DNA of 64,000 nt, from contig CAWCVJ010000003.1 of assembly GCA_963799065.1 (NCBI GenBank), positions 434,001-498,000 on the forward strand, given 5' to 3'. Position numbers and translations under genes: made by a program. Within the stretch, counting starts at the first letter, position 1, and each line of letters begins with the position of its first letter. The stretch is from JAJPHW01 sp963799065. GTDB lineage: Bacteria > Acidobacteriota > Terriglobia > Terriglobales > Acidobacteriaceae. The notes under the pieces were generated by a model, which saw nothing but the letters and a program-made list of their open reading frames with translations, made no database searches and was not told the DNA's origin. Shown here one piece after another: positions 42,163 through 49,241 of the stretch.

Positions 42163-42645
42163 CTACTCGCCGATGAGTCCGCTCCGTTGAATGCGAAAGT
42201 CATAACAGCCGGCGATCTGGTCGCGAACTTCGATGTAATCAACTTCATCGCGATCAAGCAGCCGAGCGACCGCGACCGCGTGACGGCGGTCGTCCACGAT
42301 TTCCCGTGCGATCAGCGTCTGCCCCTTGGCGTAGGCGGTCAATACCGCGGCGTGACTCAACATATCGGCGGGATAGCCGCCGTCCTCGCGATACCGCTCA
42401 CAAACCTCGGCATGAACGAACACCGGCCCAGGCAGCGGAATTTGTTCAATTCCGTAAAACGGATCGTAAGTAAAAAGGATGCGCCTCTCTTCGCCTACGC
42501 GAAATGTCCGCAGGCAGTGTCGGCAAGGGCCGTACCCAGTGGCCAACTCGGTGTGCGCTGGATGGCCGTAGCCGGGCGACGTCTGCGAAGTTCGCACTAG
42601 GGTTGCGACTTTGGTGGGGATGGCGATTACGCGAAATTTGGTCAT
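42163..42645 (-). CDS. DUF1203 family protein
   Basis: The 160-residue protein matches DUF1203: CRHCLRTFRVGEERRILFTYDPF, GPVFVHAEVCERYREDGGYPADM and the tail VDYIEVRDQIAGCYDFRIQR. Cysteines in CRHC and AEVC may bind metal. The family is found in many bacteria and has no known function. It is separated from the export gene by 150 bases and from the DnaC-like gene by 250 bases. Whether it belongs to the polysaccharide cluster is unclear. Confidence 0.78.
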   Translation of the reverse strand: MTKFRVIAIPTKVATLVRTSQTSPGYGHPAHTELATGYGPCRHCLRTFRVGEERRILFTYDPFYGIEQIPLPGPVFVHAEVCERYREDGGYPADMLSHAAVLTAYAKGQTLIAREIVDDRRHAVAVARLLDRDEVDYIEVRDQIAGCYDFRIQRSGLIGE

Positions 42646-42901
42646 CGTTACTATCTCCTCAATCGAGAGCGTTGGCGTCGGATTTGGACGCAGTGCCAGT
42701 GTCGCGCGAAAGATCGCGACTGCGATATCCGCTTCTTGCGTTCAAACCGCGAAAACGTCACGCTCCAATCGCTCGTGCCGGATTTCCCTTCGCTTCTCCA
42801 CAGCTTTCACGCCTTTCAACAGAATGTACACAGGCCCGGCTGCGTCATGAGGTTGCGCGAAGCGCACCCACGGGAGCAAAGTTAGATACTAAGAGATGCT
42901 C

Positions 42902-43681
42902 ATGAAAACCGAGGTTGCCGTCTGCGCGCTGTGTGAAGGAACCGGCTGGAAGTCGGTACCGATTGCGGAGAGTAAAGAACGCCGCGTGACCCGCTGTGAT
43001 TGCCGCGTCGAACGGCGCGCCGAAGCCTTGCTCGAAGCGGCGCACATCCCCAAGCGTTATCAGCATTGCGAGTTGAGTAATTTCGAATCCGAGGGGCCGT
43101 ACAGCGGACTGGCCGGAGCGCGGCTGGCGGCGGGCAAGTTCGTGGAAGAGTATCCGCTGGACGCAACTGGCTTGCTTCTCATCGGCTCGATCGGCGTGGG
43201 CAAGACACACTTGGCGGTGGGCATCATTCGGGAACTGATTGTGAGCAAGGGTACGCCGTCTTTATTCTGCGACTACCGCGAACTTTTGAAGCAGATACAG
43301 AACTCCTACAACGAATCCGTGAAGGCGACAGAATTGGACGTCCTTCGCCCCGTGTTTGACGCCGAAGTGCTGGTGCTCGACGAACTGGGCGCGGTCAAGC
43401 CCACCGAGTGGGTGTGGGACACCGTCAGCTTGATTCTTAACACCCGCTACAACAACCATCGCACTACGATCTTCACCACCAACTTTGCCAATCTGCCGCC
43501 AGGCGAGCGAGCCTCGCGCGGCAGCAGCGACTCCGCGTTGGCCAGGCAAGCCCGCAACGAGGACACACTGGGCGACCGCATCGGCGAGCGCATGAGATCG
43601 CGCCTGCACGAAATGTGCCGCATCGTAAAGATGGAAGGCCAAGACTTCAGGCAGGGACTGAAGAGCGCCAGTTTCCGCTAG
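42902..43681 (+). CDS. DnaC/IstB-like AAA+ ATPase with N-terminal zinc finger
   Basis: The 259-residue protein begins with four cysteines (C8, C11, C32, C34) that can form a zinc finger, as in DnaI/DnaC-like helicase loaders. The AAA+ core has Walker A GSIGVGKT (95-102), Walker B VLVLDELG (D160, E161), and a sensor stretch TTIFTTNF. The last 60 residues contain GDRIGERMRSRLHEMC. The ATG at 42902 is preferred (AAGAGA upstream); ATG at 42896 is an alternative. It could load a helicase in replication, or act in the neighbouring repair-like module. Confidence 0.78.
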   Translation: MKTEVAVCALCEGTGWKSVPIAESKERRVTRCDCRVERRAEALLEAAHIPKRYQHCELSNFESEGPYSGLAGARLAAGKFVEEYPLDATGLLLIGSIGVGKTHLAVGIIRELIVSKGTPSLFCDYRELLKQIQNSYNESVKATELDVLRPVFDAEVLVLDELGAVKPTEWVWDTVSLILNTRYNNHRTTIFTTNFANLPPGERASRGSSDSALARQARNEDTLGDRIGERMRSRLHEMCRIVKMEGQDFRQGLKSASFR

Positions 43682-43722
43682 TCCGCGAATTTCCGGTAAG
43701 CGCCTCACGCTACACTGGTCTC

Positions 43723-44889
43723 GTGCCGACAGAGGGCTTCGAGTTCGATCCACAACAAGACGACGATTTCTCGCGCTATCCCGCAGCACCCGCCGTTTTT
43801 CTGCTGCGCGGCGCAGTCGAGGCGGGGGAACCTTATATCAGCAAGACGGCCAACCTGCGCCGTCGGCTGGAACGACTGCTGGGCAAGCCCGCCGAGGGCA
43901 GCCGTCGCCTGAACCTGCGCAGTCAGACCCGCTGGATCGAGTTCACCCAAACCGGCTCTGACTTCGCGGCTGGATTCCTGCTCTATCGGCTGCTGCGGCA
44001 AGTACTGCCCGACGGCTACCAACGCCGCTTGCGCCTGCGCCCCGCTCCGCTGATTAAGTTTCACATGAGCAATCCGTATCCCCGCGCATCGGTGACGACG
44101 AGGATTGGGCGCATTGGCACCGAGTCCTGTTATTACGGACCGTTTCCCTCGCGCGCCGCCGCTGAAAAGCTGGCCAACGATGTGCTGGATTTTTTCAAGA
44201 TGCGGCGCTGCGTTGAAAATCTCAATCCCGACCCCGCATTTCCAGGCTGCATTTATTCCGAGATGAAAATGTGTCTCGCGCCGTGTTTCAAGGGATGCAG
44301 CGATGAAGAATACGCAACCGAAGTCGGACGCGTTCGCGCCTGGTTCGACTCCGCAGGCGATTCTTTGGTTCGCGAGATTGCTTCCGCGCGCGAGCAAGCC
44401 GCTGCGAACTTAGAGTTCGAGAGCGCAGCCGCTCTGCATGAACGCGTAGAGAAAGTGAAGCTTGTGGGACGCGAGTTGCCAGAAATCGTCCAGCGCCTTG
44501 ATCGGCTGGCAGGCGTGATTGTGCAACCCAGTGCGGTTCCGGAGTGCGTAGAGTTCTTCGTGCTTCGCGCTGGACGAATCGTCGGCAGCGTGAATTTCTC
44601 CATCGCTCCACCCGAGCACACCAAGTCGCAGTCGATGGAAAGCCGCATTGGGCAGGCATTGCAGGAGGTCACGGAACAGCCCAGCGGCGACATAACCGAG
44701 CTCGAAGAACATCTCGCGATCCTGAAGCGCTGGTTCTACCGCAGCAATCGCGTCGGGGAGATTTTTCTCGACGACGACAAAGGCAATCTACCGATGCGCC
44801 GTCTGGTTCGCGGCGTAGGACGCGCCTTCCGTGGCGAGAGACTTCCCGATGGAGATGCGCGTATGACACTCGGCCCCGGGACGACTTAA
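43723..44889 (+). CDS. UvrC-like protein lacking the C-terminal nuclease
   Basis: The 388-residue protein matches the first half of UvrC: a GIY-YIG-like domain (about 17-100), then YYGPFPSRAAAEKL, the cysteine region CIYSEMKMCLAPC and a UVR region (AAANLEFESAAALHERVE). The RNase H-like nuclease and helix-hairpin-helix domains are absent. In the GIY-YIG part GIY is AVF, YVGK is YISK and the catalytic Glu region reads AGFLLYRLL, so cutting is unlikely. Start is GTG. It follows the DnaC-like gene by 41 bases and may act in a complex with DNA, by inference. Confidence 0.8.
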   Translation: MPTEGFEFDPQQDDDFSRYPAAPAVFLLRGAVEAGEPYISKTANLRRRLERLLGKPAEGSRRLNLRSQTRWIEFTQTGSDFAAGFLLYRLLRQVLPDGYQRRLRLRPAPLIKFHMSNPYPRASVTTRIGRIGTESCYYGPFPSRAAAEKLANDVLDFFKMRRCVENLNPDPAFPGCIYSEMKMCLAPCFKGCSDEEYATEVGRVRAWFDSAGDSLVREIASAREQAAANLEFESAAALHERVEKVKLVGRELPEIVQRLDRLAGVIVQPSAVPECVEFFVLRAGRIVGSVNFSIAPPEHTKSQSMESRIGQALQEVTEQPSGDITELEEHLAILKRWFYRSNRVGEIFLDDDKGNLPMRRLVRGVGRAFRGERLPDGDARMTLGPGTT

Positions 44890-44905
44890 ATCCCAGCGGC
44901 AAGAA

Positions 44906-46432
44906 TTACTTCGCCCGCGGAGGCCTCTTCCTCACTACCACCCGCAACTCCTCCCGCCAGCGCTCGTCAATCCCCAGCACATGCCAATCGATGGTGGGCG
45001 AGAGATAGCGCAGTATCGTATCGGTGGACGGATGAATTTGCAGCGCGGGAGCCACCAAGTAAAGCAGCGGCGGCGCAGCCGATAATTCGCGTCCTAAGAA
45101 ATATCCGTGGCGCGAAAATTCGTTGTGCGCATGGTGCGAGCTCACCCGCGTCCAATAGTCGAGGCCTTGCAGCGGCAGGTGAATGTCTTCGCTGGCTTTG
45201 AGTTCTAGCACCGCGAGGCGGCCATCGCGAGTGACGGTGAGCACGTCCATCAATGCGCGGTCGGACGAAACGCAGGCTGGCATCTGCGAGTACGCGCAGG
45301 CGGGATCGAGTATGCCATCGAGCGCGCTGACGTCGCGCATGACCAGCGATTCCAGCCAGCGCTCCGGATGCATCCGCCAGACCATGTTGTCGCGCGGCCC
45401 CTGCGGATGGCGCGCCTCGCCGATGGCGCGGATCAGACTGATGAAGGCAGGCAGAGTATTGGCGTCGAGCACGCGTTCTTCGGCGCCGAGTCCGAAGACG
45501 ACCTCGGTCAAACTCTTGAGCGAGCAGGGATCATGCGCCAGCCGGGCGCGGGCGAACTCCAGTCCGTAATGGCGGAAGGCGATTTCGGTTGGGGAGAGTA
45601 CGAAAGTCTGCGCCTCCGGCATTAAGTCGTGAACCCTGGCGATCGAATCGAAGAATCGTTCGCGGGCCGATGTCTCGTCGGCGAGCCGCGCGAGGTGCGA
45701 TGAAAGATTGCCTCGGTCACCGATCTCGACAGGAGCGAGGGTGCTTTCTTTCTCGTCGAATTCGTAAAGAGTCCACTTCGCGGCCTCCGGATGAAGGTGC
45801 GCCATGCGTTCTCGGGTGAGTTGCGCTGTCTTTTTTGGCAGGATCAGGGTGAGCCCATGGACCGTGGCTTTCGCTCCCGGATCGCGGCGACAAATGTCCA
45901 GCCAGAGAATGCCGAAGGTGAGAGCTGCGTCGATTGATGATTGTGTTTCTTCATCGTTCACCCCGAGCACAGCATACGCCGATTGCGCTTTGCGCAGCAC
46001 GCCGCGCGAGTAAATCGGGCCGAACGATCGCTCCAAATCCATTGAAGTGCGAAAGCGTTCGCAGGTGTATCCGGGAAAGTTACGCAGCAAAATGCGCTCC
46101 AGCCGCCGCTGATAGGCGATGCGCGTGACACGCCGGGCGTTGGGCGAACGGCGATCGCGTTGGCGGCAAATTTCCAGCTTCGACGGCTTGGAGTGCCCCA
46201 AGCGCTGCACCGCCAGCCGCAACGTCTCATTCTTCACCTCCGCCTCGAGCACCCGCCGCACGACATTGCGCTCCGCCGACCACAAATGCAGCAGGCACTT
46301 ATTGTGTTCGCCCGAAACCGTGTACTTGGTGGTCGCCAGATCGAAAGCCACCGTGCCATCCTCGATCACGACGGCGCTGTTGGAGACAGAAAGAAAATCG
46401 TTGACGGCATTAGCCAGGGTTTCCGGAGTCAT
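44906..46432 (-). CDS. Protein of unknown function with a PD-(D/E)XK nuclease-like C-terminus
   Basis: The 508-residue protein is not recognised as a whole. Near the C-terminus DVLTVTRDGRLAVLELKASED gives D396, E410-x-K412 with a following LQGLDYW (Q422), the spacing and order of PD-(D/E)XK nucleases. The first 150 residues are rich in Arg and contain RRLERILLRNFPGYTCERF. The middle is helical. A TTG at 46501 would add 23 residues; the ATG at 46432 is preferred. It converges on the UvrC-like gene. A DNA-processing or defence role is suggested by the motif and the neighbours. Confidence 0.6.
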   Translation of the reverse strand: MTPETLANAVNDFLSVSNSAVVIEDGTVAFDLATTKYTVSGEHNKCLLHLWSAERNVVRRVLEAEVKNETLRLAVQRLGHSKPSKLEICRQRDRRSPNARRVTRIAYQRRLERILLRNFPGYTCERFRTSMDLERSFGPIYSRGVLRKAQSAYAVLGVNDEETQSSIDAALTFGILWLDICRRDPGAKATVHGLTLILPKKTAQLTRERMAHLHPEAAKWTLYEFDEKESTLAPVEIGDRGNLSSHLARLADETSARERFFDSIARVHDLMPEAQTFVLSPTEIAFRHYGLEFARARLAHDPCSLKSLTEVVFGLGAEERVLDANTLPAFISLIRAIGEARHPQGPRDNMVWRMHPERWLESLVMRDVSALDGILDPACAYSQMPACVSSDRALMDVLTVTRDGRLAVLELKASEDIHLPLQGLDYWTRVSSHHAHNEFSRHGYFLGRELSAAPPLLYLVAPALQIHPSTDTILRYLSPTIDWHVLGIDERWREELRVVVRKRPPRAK

Positions 46433-46509
46433 GTCGAAATTGTGCGGGAGGGGAGGCGAGGCGGTCAGTGACGGATGAACAATCTCTCGCCGATCGGTCA
46501 ACTCAGATT

Positions 46510-46543
46510 GTCATTCCGAGCGTGGCGAGAAATCCCTATCTCT
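46510..46543 (+). repeat. Diverged copy of the dispersed intergenic repeat
   Basis: The stretch begins gtcattccgagcg and ends aaatccctatctctt. Read on the other strand it runs AGGGATTTCTC to CGGAATGAC, the same order of ends (AGATCCCTC to GGGATGAC) as the three repeats at 52.5, 59.6 and 62.0 kb. The middle differs, so the kinship is uncertain. Confidence 0.35.
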
Positions 46544-46574
46544 TTGTAAATCGTCGCACTTGCCGTTGGTTAGG

Positions 46575-46604
46575 TTGATAAGTGTAGCCTAACAGGCTAC
46601 ACTT
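46575..46604 (+). promoter_or_regulatory. higBA promoter and operator palindrome
   Basis: TTGATA (46575-46580) and TACACT (46598-46603) are 17 bases apart, a good sigma-70 promoter. A perfect 25-base palindrome fills the spacer and the -10: arms AAGTGTAGCCT (46580-46590) and AGGCTACACTT (46594-46604) with a three-base centre. HigA-type antitoxins bind such operators, so autoregulation is expected. Transcription would begin about 46610, next to the toxin GTG at 46612. Confidence 0.8.
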
Positions 46605-46611
46605 GCGCTAC

Positions 46612-46904
46612 GTGAAGATTCGCAGCCTCTCGCACAAGGGTCTCAGGCGGCTTTACGCGGAAGACGATGCGAGAGGTGTCCCGCCCCGATGCGATTGATA
46701 AGTTACGCAAGATGCTTGCGTTCCTTGAGGACACGCAAGCTGCCGAGGAATTACGGCCGTTGGCCAATTGGAAAGCGCACCTGCTCACTGGCGACCGTAA
46801 GGGGACCTGGAGCCTCAGCGTCACCGGCAACCGGCGCTTTACGTTTTCGAATCGATTCAGTCGAAAGCGAGGTATGGGGCCTAGACTTGGAAGATTATCA
46901 CTGA
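46612..46904 (+). pseudogene. higB: HigB-type toxin, disrupted by two frameshifts
   Basis: Conceptual translation across three frames gives a RelE/HigB protein of about 96 residues: VKIRSLSHKGLRRLYAEDD, then DAIDKLRKMLAFLEDTQAAEELRPL, WKAHLLTGDRKGTWSLSVTGNRRFTF, and finally RIDSVESEVWGLDLEDYH. One extra base in the CCCC run at 46684-46687 and one in the TTTT run at 46844-46847 break the frame. HigB would cut mRNA on the ribosome. As read, no functional toxin is made. Both changes are in short homopolymers, so assembly errors are also possible. Confidence 0.75.
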
Positions 46905-46921
46905 CACAAAAGGAACACTTT

Positions 46922-47437
46922 ATGCCCATGAAGAATCCGCCACACCCCGGAGATTTTATCCGCACTGAAATCATCGCGCCCGCCGGTCTCTCCGTCACGG
47001 CGGCGGCGGCAGCGCTTCGTGTCTCCCGGCCAACACTGTCGAGTTTGCTCAACCGAAAAGCCAACCTATCCGGGGACATGGCGCTCCGCATCGAGAAGGC
47101 CTTCGGCATAAAAATGGACACCCTCATGCGCATGCAGGCCTCCTACGACATTGCGCAGACTCGCAAGCGAGAAAATCAAATCGAGGTGCGGAGATTCCGG
47201 CAGATAGCCAGCGTGGGCAGTCACTTAACTGCGAATTCGGCAAGTCCTTCTAGCAGCGTATTTAGAGTGCGCAGCATATCTCGCGCAGCAGTAGCACAGA
47301 TTCCCGGCGGTGCGGCGAGTTCGCGGTTGATGTGGACTAGGTCCCTGGACTCGATTAGCGAATCCGAAAGCACTACGGTTGGGACCAGGGGTTTGAGCCA
47401 GCGATTAAATACTTCGACGAAGTTCCGCAAACTATGA
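46922..47437 (+). CDS. higA: HigA-type antitoxin with an abnormal C-terminal run-on
   Basis: The first 95 residues match HigA (XRE family helix-turn-helix): NPPHPGDFIRTEIIAPAGLSVTAAAAALRVSRPTLSSLLNRKANLSGDMALRIEKAFG, MDTLMRMQASYDIAQTR, IEVRRF. Family members stop about here. This frame continues for about 75 more residues, read antisense to the convergent gene at 47221, and ends at 47437. The native stop seems lost, perhaps when the two-gene unit was joined here. An alternative start is ATG at 46928. Confidence 0.75.
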   Translation: MPMKNPPHPGDFIRTEIIAPAGLSVTAAAAALRVSRPTLSSLLNRKANLSGDMALRIEKAFGIKMDTLMRMQASYDIAQTRKRENQIEVRRFRQIASVGSHLTANSASPSSSVFRVRSISRAAVAQIPGGAASSRLMWTRSLDSISESESTTVGTRGLSQRLNTSTKFRKL

Positions 47438-47700
47438 TCGGGATCGAATTCAAAAATGCCGCGGCGCTCTGCGATATACCCGCTCTGTGCCTGTATGAAT
47501 GTATAGAGGATCGATTCGAGAATGGACCCGCCGAGAACGACGACCGATTTCTCATTTTCGGACTCAGCCAGTGAAACCAATTCTCGCAAGTCCCGCGCCA
47601 GTATTTCGCGGTGACGCTCGAACTCTGGTGGTATGAAGTTAAGCTGCGGGTTCTGCAGTTGGATGCACTGCTCGCAGATAGACCTCAGGGTATCTGTCAT
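47221..47700 (-). CDS. Helical HEPN-like protein of unknown function
   Basis: The 159-residue protein is not assigned to a known family. It is predicted mainly helical, and SVVVLGGSILESILYTFIQ with, further on, ESRDLVHINRELAA resembles small HEPN/DUF4145-type proteins, in which R-x3-H (R119, H123) stands in place of the RNase motif Rx4-6H. An RNase role is possible but not shown. Its start lies 62 bases inside the upstream gene, so translation is coupled. G+C is visibly lower than in the flanking operons. Confidence 0.6.
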   Translation of the reverse strand: MTDTLRSICEQCIQLQNPQLNFIPPEFERHREILARDLRELVSLAESENEKSVVVLGGSILESILYTFIQAQSGYIAERRGIFEFDPDHSLRNFVEVFNRWLKPLVPTVVLSDSLIESRDLVHINRELAAPPGICATAARDMLRTLNTLLEGLAEFAVK

Positions 47701-48466
47701 CGGGCAGCCGTTCCAGAACTAGATTTGAGTACTCCGGAGCAGTCTTTTCTTCAAATTTCAAGGGTTGGTAGAGAGCGCCACCCTGGAAAAGGAAATAGCC
47801 TGGGCGTCCATCCTGTAGGTCGTTGAAGAAAGTTCGGTCTTTAAGACCACTTAATGAGAGTGGCACCCACTTTTGATTGACCTCGACTTGCAGGAGTCCG
47901 CGGCAATTCTCGGCATCAGGTGAATCGTATGTTTTCACCAGCCCGACATTTGGCCTCACATGATTGTAGGAAGCCAGCAGATTGCTAATAGCCTTTGACT
48001 TGGCGTACTGAACTGGATCTACGTACCACCCTTTTACGAGACGGGTCGGCTCAGTGACAATTTTGAATGCGTCCAGGATACGGTCGTCAAGAAGTGTCTT
48101 GTCAAAGGCGAGAACCTCGGCAGCGGTGAAGTAACGATCAATGTCTTGTCGATTCGAGATCAAGAGCTGAAGGAAGTAATCAACCGACGTCCAATCGAAC
48201 TCCGCGAAGGGAGGCCCTTTCTCGCCTGTCCTCCACCGGAGCGAAACCGGGATTCGGTCGCCAAAGCGGTCCATCGGAAAACTTGCGTACAAGGCGAGCA
48301 CATGCTGAGTGCCCTCTAACGATCGTTTATTGAACCAAACCGCCAAGGCAAGTTTGGACACCCCCCGCGCTGGACCTTCAAAAGATCCGACGATATCCTC
48401 CAAGAGGGATCGGAGCCTAATCTCATATCCCTTATCCGTCGGCAAGTGTGGCACCAGTATGCCCAT
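47639..48466 (-). CDS. Unknown protein, partner of the HEPN-like protein
   Basis: The 275-residue protein is not recognised. It starts MGILVPHLPTDKGYEIRLRSLLEDIVGSFEG and contains DWTSVDYFLQLLISNRQDIDRYFT and WYVDPVQYAKSKAISNLLASYNH. No signal peptide, membrane segment or nuclease motif was seen. Its 3' end overlaps the next gene by 62 bases, so the two form a unit. Lower G+C and codon choice unlike the neighbours suggest recent transfer. It lies between a decayed higBA and the isc operon. Confidence 0.65.
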   Translation of the reverse strand: MGILVPHLPTDKGYEIRLRSLLEDIVGSFEGPARGVSKLALAVWFNKRSLEGTQHVLALYASFPMDRFGDRIPVSLRWRTGEKGPPFAEFDWTSVDYFLQLLISNRQDIDRYFTAAEVLAFDKTLLDDRILDAFKIVTEPTRLVKGWYVDPVQYAKSKAISNLLASYNHVRPNVGLVKTYDSPDAENCRGLLQVEVNQKWVPLSLSGLKDRTFFNDLQDGRPGYFLFQGGALYQPLKFEEKTAPEYSNLVLERLPDDRYPEVYLRAVHPTAEPAA

Positions 48467-48516
48467 AGACCTAAGTTTACTGCGCTTTTGGCGGGGATTC
48501 CAGTAAAAGTACGACC

Positions 48517-48732
48517 CTACAACCCCTCCTGATATTCCTCGTGCCAGGCCATCTGAATCGCCTCGAGCTTGCTCTCGTTGGACTTTTGGGGATCGTCCTC
48601 GAAGCCTGGCAACTCGGTGACGAAGCGGTGCAGGTCGGTAAAGCGGACGGTTAGCGGATCGACTCCGGGATGTTTTTCGGCCAGGAGGATGCCGAGGTCT
48701 TCGGTGTCGGACCAGGTTAGCGGTTTGGGCAT
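48517..48732 (-). CDS. iscX: ISC iron-sulfur assembly protein IscX
   Basis: The 71-residue acidic protein matches IscX (YfhJ): LTWSDTEDLGILLAEKHPGVDPLTVRFTDLHRFVTELPGFEDDP and the end KLEAIQMAWHEEYQ. IscX binds IscS and may regulate iron delivery or desulfurase activity. It is the last gene of the isc operon, 25 bases after fdx. Length fits the family (about 66). Confidence 0.9.
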   Translation of the reverse strand: MPKPLTWSDTEDLGILLAEKHPGVDPLTVRFTDLHRFVTELPGFEDDPQKSNESKLEAIQMAWHEEYQEGL

Positions 48733-48757
48733 AGTGGCGTCCTCAGAAACTTGCTTT

Positions 48758-49171
48758 TCAGTGCTCTTCTGAGACGTAGTTTCTGTTCCACGCCGGAATT
48801 TCGACTACGATTTTGCCGGGCTTGGTGATGGTGGCCTGGCATCCCAGGCGGGAGTTCAGCTGAAGGTCGGCGGCCATGTCGAGCTTGTCGGCTTCGTCGT
48901 CTTCAAGTTCGCTGAGGCTCTCGCGGCCTTCCTTCACCCAGATGTGGCAGGTGGTGCATGCACAGTTGCCGCCGCAGGCGTGGTCGAGCGTGATGCCGTA
49001 GTTGAGGGCGATGTCGAGCAGGGACTCCGGCTTGCCGTGATCTTTATAGGGCAGCTTGCCGTGTTCGAATTCGACCGTCTTACCCTCAGGCAGGAAGGTG
49101 ACCTGAACCGTGCTCCCGGTGGGCGTTTCGGCGGTTGCGATGCCGCCGGTTTTGCTTTCGTCTTGTGTCAT
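48758..49171 (-). CDS. fdx: [2Fe-2S] ferredoxin of the ISC system
   Basis: The 137-residue ferredoxin has cluster ligands C66, C72, C75 and C111 in HACGGNCACTTCHIWV and SRLGCQA. The ISC-type ferredoxin delivers electrons for cluster assembly on IscU. The first 20 residues are an unstructured extension. ATG at 49171 is chosen; the frame upstream is not protein-like. It lies between hscA and iscX. Confidence 0.92.
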   Translation of the reverse strand: MTQDESKTGGIATAETPTGSTVQVTFLPEGKTVEFEHGKLPYKDHGKPESLLDIALNYGITLDHACGGNCACTTCHIWVKEGRESLSELEDDEADKLDMAADLQLNSRLGCQATITKPGKIVVEIPAWNRNYVSEEH

Positions 49172-49241
49172 CGGTGCTCCGTGGATTCTTAAACTTTTTC
49201 TCTCGTACTGCGCGGGCGAGGGCGCCCGCGCCACACGAACT

